Below are positions 19,420 to 28,667 of a stretch of 64,000 bases of DNA, piece after piece (position 1 is the stretch's first letter; every line of letters begins with the position of its first letter). The notes under the pieces were generated by a model. The model had not been told where the DNA came from. It did no database searches and saw nothing but the letters and a program-made list of their open reading frames with translations. The position numbers and the translations under genes are program-made. This DNA is from Synechocystis sp. PCC 6714 (GTDB lineage Bacteria; Cyanobacteriota; Cyanobacteriia; Cyanobacteriales; Microcystaceae): contig NZ_CP007542.1 of NCBI RefSeq assembly GCF_000478825.2, positions 2,728,001 to 2,792,000 of the forward strand, read 5' to 3'.

Positions 19420-19890
19420 ATGGCAAAAACTGCTATAAAGCCAACAACCCTCTACGAGATTGATTATTTACTTTGGACTGAAGAAATAATCGCCCAACTG
19501 AAAGCCAGGGATTTTGAACATCTAGATGTGGAAAATTTAATTGATGAAATTGAAGATTTGGGGCGATCGCAAAAACGAGAATTGAGACAACGCTTAGGTA
19601 CTTTACTGGAGCATTTGCTAAAGCGAATCTATGTAGAAATGCCCCAAGAATATAATGGCTAGAAGCGGACCATTCGAGAACAACGCCGTCAGATTAGGCT
19701 AGAAATTAAAGCCTCCCCCAGCTTGAAGTCAATTTGGGAAGAATCCTTTGCTTTACTTTGGGAATTTGCCTTAGAAACCGTTCGTGATGACTATGCTAAT
19801 TTTAATTTCCCTGACCCATGGCCATTCGAGTCCGATATCAATACCCTCTTGACAGTTAATTTTTGGGAAATTGGGTCAATCACGTCCTGA
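19420..19890 (+). pseudogene. DUF29-family gene interrupted by one in-frame amber codon
   Basis: DUF29 proteins are small cyanobacteria-rich proteins of unknown function, often found in many copies and near mobile DNA. The start at 19420 (MAKTAIKPTTLYE) follows GGAG. The frame reads the typical DFEHLDVENLIDEIEDLGRS and LLEHLLKRIY, then stops at TAG 19660-19662. Reading on in the same frame gives KRTIREQRRQIRLEIKASPS and a further 60 residues to TGA 19888-19890, which is the normal DUF29 C-terminal half. The stop sits where the family commonly has a tryptophan (GW then RTI), so TGG to TAG is the simplest explanation. The gene is probably inactive, though a sequencing error or readthrough is possible. 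Confidence 0.8.
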
Positions 19891-20018
19891 TTTCAGCTCC
19901 CTTTGCTGGAATGGCGATTTTAAAATTTAGTGTCCCTCGCCACAATTTTCTAAATCAAGGTTGATAAACTTCCCATACGAGGCCTATTTTGCCCATCCCG
20001 GGCTTCCCGGTTCAACCT

Positions 20019-21089
20019 ATGGGGGATTCCAATCAGCGGCTCAAGCTGGGGGTACTGTTTTTCGTGGTCACCCTGGTGTTAGCTACCCTTGGCTACATCT
20101 GCTTTGGTTGGACGACAACGGAAGCGGTGTACATGGTGGTCATTACCGTTTTTGGGGTGGGCTACGGGGAAGTACGGCCCCTGACTACTCCGGCGGAAAG
20201 ATTTTTTACCATGGGGGTAATTCTGGCGGGCACCACCTCGGCGGTTTATATTGTCGGAGCATTTGTGCAAATGGTGACGGAGGGGGAAATCCATCGGGCA
20301 TTGGATAATCAGCAACGGCAACGGCAAATTGCCAATTTAACCGACCACACTATTATTTGTGGTTTTGGCCGCATGGGGCAGGTGTTAGCCAAGCAATTAA
20401 AGCAGTCCGGTTTGCCCTTTAGCATCATTGATAATCAACCAAGCCAAGTGGCGATCGCCGAAGAATTAGGATATTTAGCCCATTGTGGAGATGCTACCAG
20501 GGAAGAGCAATTACAAATGTTGGGGGTAATGAAAGCAAAGACCTTGGCCACGGTTTTGCCGGAGGATGCCACCAATGTTTTTATTACCCTGACTGCGAGG
20601 GAACTCAACTCCCGCTTGACCATTTTGGCCCGGGGAGAAATTCCTGAAACGGAGAGAAAACTGCGACTGGCAGGGGCAGACCAGGTGATTTTACCCTTGA
20701 CGGTGGGGGCAATCCAGATGGCGGATTTAATCACCCAGTCAAATCGCCGGGATTTTCTCAATCGGCCCGATGAACGAGGTTTTTTGAATGATCTGTTGGC
20801 CAATGTGGAAGTGCAAATGGATGAACTGATTGTGGCGCCGGAGTCTCCCGCCATGGGTCGTACCATTATGGAAATGGAAGTTCGTAGTAAGGGAGCTTTT
20901 ATCGTCATTGCCCTGCGCCGGGCCGATGGCAGTACCATTCTCCATCCCCACCCCTCGCAAATTTTGAATGAGAACGACACCATCATTGTCATTGGCCACC
21001 GTTCGGAAATTCCCCGCTTTGCCCAGCAGTATCAGTTCAAACGCAAACACCTCAAAGCCCGTTGGCAACAGGCGGCTCTAACCCCATGA
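20019..21089 (+). CDS. Two-helix potassium channel with RCK (TrkA-N/TrkA-C) domains
   Basis: This is a Kch/MthK-like channel that lets K+ through the plasma membrane under control of a cytoplasmic nucleotide-binding ring. ATG 20019 (MGDSNQRLKLG) is preferred to a TTG at 19989. The order is helix 1 (GVLFFVVTLVLATLGYICFG), the pore loop with filter sequence VFGVGYGE, helix 2 (FFTMGVILAGTTSAVYIVGAF), then TrkA-N with IICGFGRMGQVLAKQL and TrkA-C from about residue 255 (VEVQMDELIVAP). The filter is GVGYGE, a variant of the classical TVGYGD. Its stop codon overlaps the start of the ammonium transporter gene (ATGA), so the two are translationally coupled. Confidence 0.88.
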   Translation: MGDSNQRLKLGVLFFVVTLVLATLGYICFGWTTTEAVYMVVITVFGVGYGEVRPLTTPAERFFTMGVILAGTTSAVYIVGAFVQMVTEGEIHRALDNQQRQRQIANLTDHTIICGFGRMGQVLAKQLKQSGLPFSIIDNQPSQVAIAEELGYLAHCGDATREEQLQMLGVMKAKTLATVLPEDATNVFITLTARELNSRLTILARGEIPETERKLRLAGADQVILPLTVGAIQMADLITQSNRRDFLNRPDERGFLNDLLANVEVQMDELIVAPESPAMGRTIMEMEVRSKGAFIVIALRRADGSTILHPHPSQILNENDTIIVIGHRSEIPRFAQQYQFKRKHLKARWQQAALTP

Positions 21090-22711
21090 CCTCCATCGAT
21101 ACACTTTGGGTTCTGCTTTGTGCTGGCTTAGTTTTTTTTATGCAAGCCGGTTTTATGTGCTTGGAGTCGGGCCTGACCCGTTCTAAAAACAGCATTAACG
21201 TTGCCATTAAAAATTTTGCCGACTTTGGCATTTCCGTTGCCCTTTTTTGGGCCTTTGGTTTCAGCATTATGTTTGGACTGTCCCAGGGAGGCTGGTGGGG
21301 CACAGGCTATAGCTTTGTTGACATGGGGGGAGAACCCACCCTAGCGGTGTTTTTTTTGTTTCAGGCCATGTTCTGCGGCACCGCTACCACGATTATTTCC
21401 GGCGCGGCGGCGGAACGGTTGAAATTTTCCGCTTATTTATTGGTGGCGGGGCTAGCTTCTGGGCTTATTTATCCCCTCTTTGGCGATTGGGCTTGGAATG
21501 GCCTGGCCACAGTGGCAAGTATAGAAACCCCAGGGGGCTGGTTAGAAAATTTGGGCTTTCGGGATTTTGCCGGTTCAACGGTGGTGCATAGCGTCGGGGC
21601 TTGGGTCGGTTTGGCCACCATTCTCGTTGTCGGCCCCCGCCAAGGTCGTTTTCCAAAAACGGGTAAAACCTTAAAAATTCAGGGTTCTAATATGCCCTTT
21701 TCCGTTCTGGGCACTTTGATTCTCTGGTTTGGTTGGTTAGGCTTCAATGGTGGCAGTACCTTTGGCTTAACACCAGAGGTGCCGAGCATTATGGTCAACA
21801 CCGTTTTGGCCGGGGTGGGGGGCATGTTGATGGCGGGGTTAATTAGCCTCCTGGAGGACAAAATGATCCAAGTGGAACCCTTGATGAATGGTTCCCTGGC
21901 CGGTTTGGTGGCCATTACTGCCAGCGCCAATGTGGTCATAACACCGATCGCCATGGTGATTGGAGCTACGGGCTCGGCGATCGCCTATCTGGTGGGCAAA
22001 AAAATGTTGCACTGGGGAGTGGATGATGCGGTGGATGCAGTGGCCGTCCATGGTGGGGCTGGGGTCTGGGGCACTATCTGTGTGGGATTATTCGGTCAAT
22101 TGCCGTTGGTGGATACGGGGCTAAGTCGTTGGCAACAATGCGGGGCACAATTGCTGGGCATTGGCGTTTGTGCGCTTTGGGCCTTTGGGTTAGCCTGGGT
22201 ACTCTTAACGTTGCTCAATCGGGTTTTTCCCCTGCGCATTTCCCCCGAAGATGAGGAAATTGGCCTCAATGTGTCGGAGCACCAAGCCACCACAGAAACC
22301 TATGAACTTTTTCAGGTGATGGACCGCCAAGCCAAAACCCATGATTTAAGTTTGCGGGTGCCCGTTAACCCTTTTACTGAAGTGGGCCACATTGCCGGTC
22401 GCTATAACCAAGTGATGGATGCCTTTGAAGCCCGGCACCACCGTAGCGTGGAGGATCTAGCTCAAATTTATTACGTCACAGCGGCCATCGCCGCCGCCAT
22501 TGAAAATAACAGTTTTAAAGCAGACCAGTTGGGTTTGGAGGAAGTGACCAATCGGGCCGATGAACTGGGAGCCTTAGCCAGAACTATTCAACAAATGGCG
22601 GAAATGCTCCAGCAGCGGGACCAAGAATTAATTGCTGTTAAACAACAATTGGTGCTCCAACAACAAAAACATCACCATGGCAACGTCGAATCAGTGGATT
22701 TGTCGCCCTAG
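21086..22711 (+). CDS. Amt-family ammonium transporter with C-terminal HAMP-like extension
   Basis: Amt proteins carry ammonium or ammonia across the membrane as trimers. ATG 21086 overlaps the channel stop by 4 bp. Eleven membrane segments can be traced. Family marks are FFLFQAMFCGTATTIISGA, the twin pore histidines in STVVHSVGAWVG and AVHGGAGVWGT, and NGGSTFGL. After the transporter core (to about residue 400) come ~140 extra residues: SEHQATTETYELFQVMDRQ, a HAMP-like stretch (LRVPVNPFTEVGHIAGRYNQ) and a helical, Gln-rich coiled-coil end. Such tails are uncommon among Amt proteins and suggest sensing or coupling to a partner. From memory PCC 6803 Amt3 is similar. Confidence 0.9.
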   Translation: MTSIDTLWVLLCAGLVFFMQAGFMCLESGLTRSKNSINVAIKNFADFGISVALFWAFGFSIMFGLSQGGWWGTGYSFVDMGGEPTLAVFFLFQAMFCGTATTIISGAAAERLKFSAYLLVAGLASGLIYPLFGDWAWNGLATVASIETPGGWLENLGFRDFAGSTVVHSVGAWVGLATILVVGPRQGRFPKTGKTLKIQGSNMPFSVLGTLILWFGWLGFNGGSTFGLTPEVPSIMVNTVLAGVGGMLMAGLISLLEDKMIQVEPLMNGSLAGLVAITASANVVITPIAMVIGATGSAIAYLVGKKMLHWGVDDAVDAVAVHGGAGVWGTICVGLFGQLPLVDTGLSRWQQCGAQLLGIGVCALWAFGLAWVLLTLLNRVFPLRISPEDEEIGLNVSEHQATTETYELFQVMDRQAKTHDLSLRVPVNPFTEVGHIAGRYNQVMDAFEARHHRSVEDLAQIYYVTAAIAAAIENNSFKADQLGLEEVTNRADELGALARTIQQMAEMLQQRDQELIAVKQQLVLQQQKHHHGNVESVDLSP

Positions 22712-22726
22712 GTATTACTGCCCCAA

Positions 22727-23614
22727 CTAAACTTCACCGTACAAAGCGGCGATCGCCTGTTGGGGATCTGGTTGCTTGACAAGGGATTCTCCCACTAATA
22801 CGGCCCGGGCCCCAGCCTGCTGTAATCTTTGCAAATCAGCTAATTCATAAATACCGGATTCACTGATTAAGGTGATGTCCGCTTGGGTTAATTGTTGCCG
22901 TCGCTGGCCAAAAAGATCCTCTGTGGTTTGCAGATCAACGGTAAAGGTTTGCAGATCCCGGTTATTAACTCCGATTAATTGCACCCCGTCCAAAGCCAAA
23001 ACCCGGTCCATTTCTTCCAAGGTATGGACTTCCACCAATGCGGCCATGCTCAAACCCTGGATAATTTTGAGAAAATAGCGCAAATCCTTATCGCTGAGAA
23101 TGGCGGCAATTAACAGCACCGCATCGGCCCCCTGACTCCGGGCTAGATAGATTTGATAGGGATAAATAATAAATTCCTTGCAGAGCAGAGGTAATTGCAC
23201 CGCCGAGCGCACCAACTGCAAATTTTCAAAACTGCCCTGGAAAAATTTCTCGTCCGTCAACACTGACAAACAATTGGCTCCCCCCGCCTCATAGGCCCTG
23301 GCGATCGCCACTGGGTCAAAATCCGCCCGAATAATGCCCTTACTAGGGGAAGCTTTTTTTACTTCAGCAATCAAGGCCGGTTGCCGCTGACTCTGGCGCA
23401 ATGCCCCCACAAAATCCAATGGGGGCGCCATTTCTTTGACTAGACTTTGGAGTTCGACCAGGGGGACTAATTCCCGCCGTTGGGCCACTTCCTTTTCCTT
23501 CTGCCAAACAATTTCCTCCAGAATATGACGGGGAGCCGCTTCTGGGTGCTTAATTTGATACTGAAGAATATCAACGTTGATGGGGGGATTAGGGGGCCGG
23601 CGGCGAATTTCCAT
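22727..23614 (-). CDS. trpC: Indole-3-glycerol phosphate synthase
   Basis: TrpC closes the indole ring in tryptophan synthesis. The 295-residue TIM-barrel protein shows the family signature [44 protein letters not shown] with the catalytic lysine, [24 protein letters not shown] and ISESGIY. The first ~35 residues ([20 protein letters not shown]) are a typical cyanobacterial N-terminal extension. The gene converges on the ammonium transporter with a 15-bp gap. Confidence 0.95.
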   Translation of the reverse strand: MEIRRRPPNPPINVDILQYQIKHPEAAPRHILEEIVWQKEKEVAQRRELVPLVELQSLVKEMAPPLDFVGALRQSQRQPALIAEVKKASPSKGIIRADFDPVAIARAYEAGGANCLSVLTDEKFFQGSFENLQLVRSAVQLPLLCKEFIIYPYQIYLARSQGADAVLLIAAILSDKDLRYFLKIIQGLSMAALVEVHTLEEMDRVLALDGVQLIGVNNRDLQTFTVDLQTTEDLFGQRRQQLTQADITLISESGIYELADLQRLQQAGARAVLVGESLVKQPDPQQAIAALYGEV

Positions 23615-23689
23615 AAATTGGCGGTCAATGCAGGGGATATTTTTGCGGCTAAAGGGTTAAATTAGCTCAGTCTCACTTTAAATAGTAGG

Positions 23690-23791
23690 ATGGAAGCGTT
23701 GGTTTTGCTGCCTAAACTCCGCCGGCAATTAGTTGCATTTAGCCTTGGTTTGTCGATGTGGATTGCCCTGAATCTGGAAATTTTCCCGTGA
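23690..23791 (+). CDS. Candidate tiny membrane ORF 1 (33 aa)
   Basis: ATG 23690 opens a 33-codon frame: a basic N-terminal half (PKLRRQL), then one hydrophobic stretch (LVAFSLGLSMWIALNLEIF). It is preceded by AATAGTAGG, a possible weak ribosome-binding site. Its TGA overlaps the GTG of the next small frame as GTGA. It is too short for homology by eye, and support is only its layout. Confidence 0.3.
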   Translation: MEALVLLPKLRRQLVAFSLGLSMWIALNLEIFP

Positions 23792-23919
23792 GTCCACTGT
23801 GGAGTGATTACGAAAAAGTACTTTTGCGAATTGTGCTCACCAGCTTGACGGCCCTGATTGTCTTATTCTGCCTTTGTCTGGGCTATCGTTTGGTACGCTT
23901 CACCCTGCTCGGATTTTGA
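23788..23919 (+). CDS. Candidate tiny membrane ORF 2 (43 aa), coupled to ORF 1
   Basis: GTG 23788 overlaps the stop of the previous frame by four bases, the arrangement of translationally coupled genes. The product would be 43 residues: a short polar start (SPLWSDYEKVLLR), one clear membrane helix (IVLTSLTALIVLFCLCLGY) and a basic end (RLVRFTLLGF). This topology fits small photosystem- or respiratory-complex subunits and other bacterial small membrane proteins, but no family is recognised. Confidence 0.4.
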   Translation: MSPLWSDYEKVLLRIVLTSLTALIVLFCLCLGYRLVRFTLLGF

Positions 23920-24046
23920 GCGAACCCGTCCTGGAGGATTTAAGAAAAGGCTGGGGTAAACTTCCTGGGGAAATCCAACCTAGGCTGAAGGTGATCATCT
24001 GGGATAGACTGCTGGTCTGATTTTCGCTTCCACTGCATTTATTTTT

Positions 24047-24940
24047 ATGGTCAATAGCAACCTGTTACCCAACCTTGATTCCTGTTTAACCACTCTGCGG
24101 ACCGTAGGTTGGGAGGCGATGGCAATCCTACAGTCCTACTACAGCGGCGATAATCAAACTAACCTAAATGCCAACGAGAATAAACAAGATGGCCCTGTAA
24201 CAGCGGCGGATTTGGCAGCAAATCAATATATTTTGGCCACTTTGCAGACTGCCTTTAGCCCGGAAGAGTTTGGCTATCTGAGCGAAGAAACCCACCAAGG
24301 CACTGATCCCTTAGCCCAGGATTGGGTTTGGATTATTGACCCCCTCGATAGCACCAGGGATTTCATTGATAAAACCGGGGAATATGCTCTGCACATTGCT
24401 TTGACCTATCGCCAGCGGCCGGTGTTGGCCCTAGTGGGGATGCCGGAAGCCCAAAAGCTTTACTATGCCATCCAAGGTCAGGGCTGTTTTCAGGAAACCA
24501 AAGCAGGGGAAATAACCCCGGTGAAAGTCAGTCCCAAGTCTGATTCCAGTCCTTTAACCCTAGTGGTGAGTCGTAGCCATCGAGATCAACGTTTCCAAGA
24601 TTTGATTGACCGTTTACCCTTTGGCGATCGCCATTATGTGGGCAGTGTGGGTTGTAAGATTGTCACCATTTTGGGGGGGCAAAGCGATGTTTACATTTCC
24701 CTATCCGGTAAATCAGCGGCGAAGGATTGGGACTTTGCGGCCCCGGAATTAATCCTCACTGAAGCGGGGGGAAAGTTTACCTATTTTGACCAGACCCCAG
24801 TGTTGTACAACCGGGGCGACGTGCGACAATGGGGCGGCATCATGGCTACTAACGATTCTCGCCATGGAGCTTTGTGTGAGCAAGCAGTGGGAATCCTAGC
24901 TGAACTAGATCAAAATAGTAAACCCAATGGATCAAACTGA
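24047..24940 (+). CDS. cysQ: Inositol-monophosphatase-family phosphatase, CysQ-like
   Basis: CysQ removes the 3' phosphate of PAP/PAPS in sulfur assimilation. The family also includes inositol monophosphatases. Metal-site motifs are visible: EETH (about residue 84), DPLDSTRDF (about 105, the DPLDxT motif) and DWDFAAPELILTEAGG near the C-terminus. DPLDSTRDF and the overall shape fit the 3'(2'),5'-bisphosphate nucleotidase branch better than classical IMPase (DPLDGT), but substrate cannot be fixed from sequence alone. The 3' end overlaps ruvC by 14 bp, suggesting one transcript. Confidence 0.82.
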   Translation: MVNSNLLPNLDSCLTTLRTVGWEAMAILQSYYSGDNQTNLNANENKQDGPVTAADLAANQYILATLQTAFSPEEFGYLSEETHQGTDPLAQDWVWIIDPLDSTRDFIDKTGEYALHIALTYRQRPVLALVGMPEAQKLYYAIQGQGCFQETKAGEITPVKVSPKSDSSPLTLVVSRSHRDQRFQDLIDRLPFGDRHYVGSVGCKIVTILGGQSDVYISLSGKSAAKDWDFAAPELILTEAGGKFTYFDQTPVLYNRGDVRQWGGIMATNDSRHGALCEQAVGILAELDQNSKPNGSN

Positions 24941-25430
24941 AGCGGCCCAACGGTGGTTAGGCATTGATCCTGGCTTAGCCATCATCGGTTGGGCTATTCT
25001 CGATGGGCAGCCGGATTTATCGGCCCACTTGGTGGACTACGGCATCATCGAAACCTCCAAGCACCTCAGTACCCCGGAAAGACTAGTGGAAATTGAGCAA
25101 GACATCCACGCCCTATTGGAGGAATTTGCTCCCCAGGCGATCGCCATGGAAATGCCATTTTTTAGCCGACAAATTAAGGCGGCCGGTGGCGTTATGCAAG
25201 CTCTGGGGGTAATCAACCTGGTTATCTACCGGGAAAAAGGTATTCAACCCGTTTTTTTACATCAATCCAGTTGGAAATGCCATTTAGGTCATGGTAAAGC
25301 TGATAAAGCAGAGGTGGCTGCCATGGTGCAGAATTTTTTTGGTCTAGAAGACCTACCCATCGACGATAGTGTGGATGCCATTGCCATCGCCCTAGCTGGT
25401 CTGAACGGAGTCCGCAACGACATTGGCTGA
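24927..25430 (+). CDS. ruvC: Crossover junction endodeoxyribonuclease RuvC
   Basis: RuvC cuts Holliday junctions after RuvAB branch migration. The 167-residue protein carries the catalytic acidic residues in LGIDPGLAIIGWA (first Asp), AMEMPFF (Glu) and the C-terminal DDSVDAIAIALAG (Asp pair). GVMQALGVINLVIYREKG and GHGKADKAEVAAMVQ are typical. It overlaps the CysQ-like gene by 14 bp and is separated from dnaJ by 106 bp. Confidence 0.92.
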   Translation: MDQTEAAQRWLGIDPGLAIIGWAILDGQPDLSAHLVDYGIIETSKHLSTPERLVEIEQDIHALLEEFAPQAIAMEMPFFSRQIKAAGGVMQALGVINLVIYREKGIQPVFLHQSSWKCHLGHGKADKAEVAAMVQNFFGLEDLPIDDSVDAIAIALAGLNGVRNDIG

Positions 25431-25536
25431 GATGCGGAGGTGGGGATTTCTGGGCAACCATCTGGGGGCGAGAGTTTGCTACAGTAAACACTACAGAAGT
25501 CTTGTCAATTATTGTTAAGCAAAACATCGACGCATT

Positions 25537-26670
25537 ATGCCTGGGGATTATTACCAAACGCTTGGAGTGACGCGGGATGCCAATAAAGATGAAATCAAAC
25601 GAGCCTACCGTCGGTTAGCCCGTAAATATCATCCTGACGTTAATAAAGAACCAGGGGCAGAAGAAAAATTTAAAGAAATTAGCCGGGCCTACGAAGTGCT
25701 ATCGGAGCCAGAAATCCGCCAGCGCTACGATCAATTTGGCGAAGCAGGAGTTAGTGGTGGTGGTGCCCAGGGCTTTGATGTGGGCAATATGGGCGATTTT
25801 GCCGATATTTTTGAAACCATTTTTGGCGGTTTTGGCGGTGGCATGGGCGGCCAGCAACGGGGTCGTCGTCGGGCCAATGGCCCCACCAGGGGAGATGATC
25901 TACGGCTAGATCTACAGTTAACTTTCCAGGAAGCCGTTTTTGGCGGCGAAAAAGAAATTCGCATTCCCCACCTGGAGTCCTGTCAAGTCTGTGACGGCAC
26001 CGGAGCCAAACCAGGCACAGGCGTAAAAACCTGTGGCACCTGTAATGGAGCTGGCCAGGTTCGTCGGGCCACTCGCACCCCCTTTGGTAGTTTTGCCCAA
26101 GTTTCCACTTGTCCCACCTGCAATGGCACTGGGGAAGTCATTGAACAGAAATGTGAAGCCTGCAACGGAGTGGGCCGGAAACAGGAAACGAAAAAGCTTA
26201 AAATCACCATTCCGGCCGGGGTGGACGATGGCACCCGTCTACGGGTAGGTAAAGAAGGAGATGCTGGTTTACGGGGAGGGCCAGCGGGGGATTTATATGT
26301 TTTCTTGATGGTGGAAAAGGATAAACACTTTGTTCGAGAAGGGATGAATATTCGCTCGGACCTAGAACTGAGTTATCTACAAGCTATTCTCGGTTCCCGT
26401 CTGGAGGTAGACACGGTGGATGGTAAAGCGGAGTTGACTGTTCCGCCAGGGACCCAACCCAATACCGTTTTAACCCTGGAAAATAAGGGGGTGCCCAAGC
26501 TAGGCAACGCTACCATTCGGGGTGACCATCTAATTACCATTAAGGTGCAAATTCCCACCCGCATTAACTCCGAAGAACGGGAGTTATTGGAACGATTGGC
26601 TACCATCAAAGGAGAAAGCCACGGCAAAGGTGGATTAGAAGGATTTCTAGGGGGATTATTTCATAAATGA
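25537..26670 (+). CDS. dnaJ: Type I DnaJ/Hsp40 co-chaperone
   Basis: DnaJ stimulates DnaK ATPase and delivers substrates. The order is the J-domain with HPD ([11 protein letters not shown]), a Gly-rich linker ([16 protein letters not shown]), a zinc-finger domain with four CxxCxGxG-type repeats ([37 protein letters not shown]), and the C-terminal beta domains ([14 protein letters not shown]). All four zinc repeats are intact, so it is a complete class A DnaJ of 377 residues. The stop codon overlaps the start of the downstream TusA-like gene (ATGA). Confidence 0.95.
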   Translation: MPGDYYQTLGVTRDANKDEIKRAYRRLARKYHPDVNKEPGAEEKFKEISRAYEVLSEPEIRQRYDQFGEAGVSGGGAQGFDVGNMGDFADIFETIFGGFGGGMGGQQRGRRRANGPTRGDDLRLDLQLTFQEAVFGGEKEIRIPHLESCQVCDGTGAKPGTGVKTCGTCNGAGQVRRATRTPFGSFAQVSTCPTCNGTGEVIEQKCEACNGVGRKQETKKLKITIPAGVDDGTRLRVGKEGDAGLRGGPAGDLYVFLMVEKDKHFVREGMNIRSDLELSYLQAILGSRLEVDTVDGKAELTVPPGTQPNTVLTLENKGVPKLGNATIRGDHLITIKVQIPTRINSEERELLERLATIKGESHGKGGLEGFLGGLFHK

Positions 26671-26930
26671 GCCAAGCAACCGAACGGATTTTGCTAGATC
26701 TACGGGGAACTCCCTGTCCGATTAATTTTGTTCGCACTAAGCTCAAGCTGTCCCAAATGGGGCCAGGGCAGGTGCTGGAAGTGTGGCTAGATGAAGGGGA
26801 GCCGGTGGAGCAGGTGCCCCATAGCCTGGAGTTAGAAGGCTACACAGAACAGTCCCTCCAGTCGTTGCAAGAAGAGTCGGCTTACTGCCTGACCATCACT
26901 GTCCCAGCACAAGCTCCCCAACGAGCTTAG
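26667..26930 (+). CDS. TusA/SirA-like sulfur-carrier family protein
   Basis: TusA-family proteins carry persulfide sulfur on a conserved cysteine to tRNA thiolation, molybdopterin and other paths. The 87-residue protein has the family strand [17 protein letters not shown]. The signature here is CPIN rather than the usual CPxP, so the cysteine is kept but the second proline is not. It starts within the dnaJ stop (ATGA), and rsgA starts 10 bp after it. The dnaJ-tusA-rsgA order is probably one operon. Confidence 0.8.
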   Translation: MSQATERILLDLRGTPCPINFVRTKLKLSQMGPGQVLEVWLDEGEPVEQVPHSLELEGYTEQSLQSLQEESAYCLTITVPAQAPQRA

Positions 26931-26940
26931 GGGTTAACCA

Positions 26941-28071
26941 ATGGCCAAGGTGACGGATGACGGGACAGTCATTGCCATTCAAGCTAATTACTATTGGGTG
27001 CGCTTGCAAAATGTGACCTCTGAGCCCCTCCTTTGCACCCGTCGCACTCGTCTAAAAAAGGTAGGACAAAAGGTAATGGTGGGGGATCAAGTCCGAGTCG
27101 AGTTACCCCCCTCTTTGCAGTTGTTCATAGATGGAAACGATAACGGTACTAAAAATCGAAAGGTTCCCCTGGCGGCGGAGGGAGATTTAGGGGCGATCGC
27201 CAAAGTTTATCCCCGCCGTACAGTGCTAGAACGGCCTCCGGTGGCCAATGCTGAACAAATTTGCCTGGTTTTTTCCCTGGCGGATCCTCCCCTGGAGGAA
27301 TGGCAGTTGAGTCGATTTTTGGTGCAAGCGGAAGCCACGGGCTTAGAAATTAGTCTTTGTCTCAATAAACAGGATTTGGTGGATGAGACAGAAGTTGACC
27401 ATTGGGGCCATCGCCTGGGAGCGTGGGGCTACACACCAATTCTACTCAGTGTGCAAAACCGCTGGGGTTTGGAAAAATTACAACGAAAATTAACACGCCG
27501 CATCAGCCTCATGGCGGGCCCTTCTGGGGTGGGCAAATCCAGCCTGATCAATTTGTTGGTGCCAGGGGTAGAACAGCAGGTGAAAAAAGTGTCCGGTAAA
27601 TTACGCAAAGGCCGCCACACCACTCGCCATGTGGAACTATTTGACCTCCCCGATGGAGGGCTATTGGCAGACACCCCAGGTTTCAACCAGCCGGACTTGG
27701 CCGTTGAGCCTTCCCAATTAATTAACCTTTTCCCTGAAGGACGACAGCGATTACAGGGGCGGGAATGTTTTTTTAAAGATTGCTTACACCGGGGAGAGCC
27801 AGACTGTGCGGTGGGACAGAACTGGGAAAGGTATGAACATTATCTAACTTTTCTGGAGGAAGTTTTGGCTCGGCAAAGCCTCGAACAGCAAAGGGAAACG
27901 GATACGGGCCTAAAAACTAAAACAGGCAGTGACGGCCAGGAGTACGATGAACCGAAGCTGGAAACCAAAAAATACCGTCGCCATTCCCGCCGCCAGGAGC
28001 ACCAAGAACTGCAAAGTTACTGCGAGCAAACGGACCTAAACAGTTTGCAGGGGAACTGGGATTGGGAATAA
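26941..28071 (+). CDS. rsgA: Ribosome small-subunit GTPase RsgA
   Basis: RsgA is a circularly permuted GTPase that helps 30S maturation. The G-motif order is permuted as expected: G4 NKQD, then G1 GPSGVGKSS, then G3 DTPGF. It has an N-terminal OB-fold (GTVIAIQANYYWVRLQN) and the C-terminal zinc knuckle CFFKDCLHRGEPDC. A 60-residue charged tail (KTGSDGQEYDEPKLETKKYRRHSRRQ) is longer than in E. coli RsgA. The start ATG 26941 is 10 bp after the TusA-like stop. Confidence 0.93.
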   Translation: MAKVTDDGTVIAIQANYYWVRLQNVTSEPLLCTRRTRLKKVGQKVMVGDQVRVELPPSLQLFIDGNDNGTKNRKVPLAAEGDLGAIAKVYPRRTVLERPPVANAEQICLVFSLADPPLEEWQLSRFLVQAEATGLEISLCLNKQDLVDETEVDHWGHRLGAWGYTPILLSVQNRWGLEKLQRKLTRRISLMAGPSGVGKSSLINLLVPGVEQQVKKVSGKLRKGRHTTRHVELFDLPDGGLLADTPGFNQPDLAVEPSQLINLFPEGRQRLQGRECFFKDCLHRGEPDCAVGQNWERYEHYLTFLEEVLARQSLEQQRETDTGLKTKTGSDGQEYDEPKLETKKYRRHSRRQEHQELQSYCEQTDLNSLQGNWDWE

Positions 28072-28165
28072 ACCCAGGGGAGCAAATTAAAAAAACACAA
28101 CAAAAACCCAGTCAATGACTCAACCAGACTAAGCCTAGGTTGGTTCACCAACCATTTCAAAGCAA

Positions 28166-28408
28166 TTAGTCATTTTCCCAGCATTCAGAGGACATCAAAT
28201 CACCAATCTGATCTCGGAGTAGATAATCATTTCTTTCTAACTCACATTCCACACAGACCCATTCCCGGGCAGGAATATACTGACAGAGGACGTAAATAGG
28301 CTGGTGACGACTCACCGTGCCTTGCTCCACTAATAAGCGGGCTTCATCCTTGAGCATATTGATGTTGTAGTCGAAGGAGGAAAGGGGAGTTAAAGTTGCC
28401 GCACTCAT
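28166..28408 (-). CDS. DUF4327-family small protein
   Basis: This ~80-residue protein resembles the cyanobacterial DUF4327 family of unknown function: YNINMLKDEARLLVEQG, then QPIYVLCQYIPAREWVCVE and LLRDQIGDLMSSE. It has no signal or membrane helix. Start ATG 28408 (MSAATLTPLS) is preferred over 28420. It is divergent from glmU across ~260 bp. Confidence 0.75.
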   Translation of the reverse strand: MSAATLTPLSSFDYNINMLKDEARLLVEQGTVSRHQPIYVLCQYIPAREWVCVECELERNDYLLRDQIGDLMSSECWEND

Positions 28409-28667
28409 AAAATCCACCAAAATTGGGAATCAAAACCTAAACACAACTATAGCCTAACCCCAGATACAAACAAAGGGGGGCTTTGCTGTATGATCCATTA
28501 CAATTCTTTAGTCTTCCGCATAAATACTTATATCTTCTGGGATTCGGCCAACCCTAAAATTTTTATTAAGTTTTTGTATCCTGGTCTGGGGCAGGAGTTC
28601 AGCGCCAAAATTTGCCTTGCCCCAATCGCGATATACTCAATGGCGACGATCAGGACAAAAAACCATT

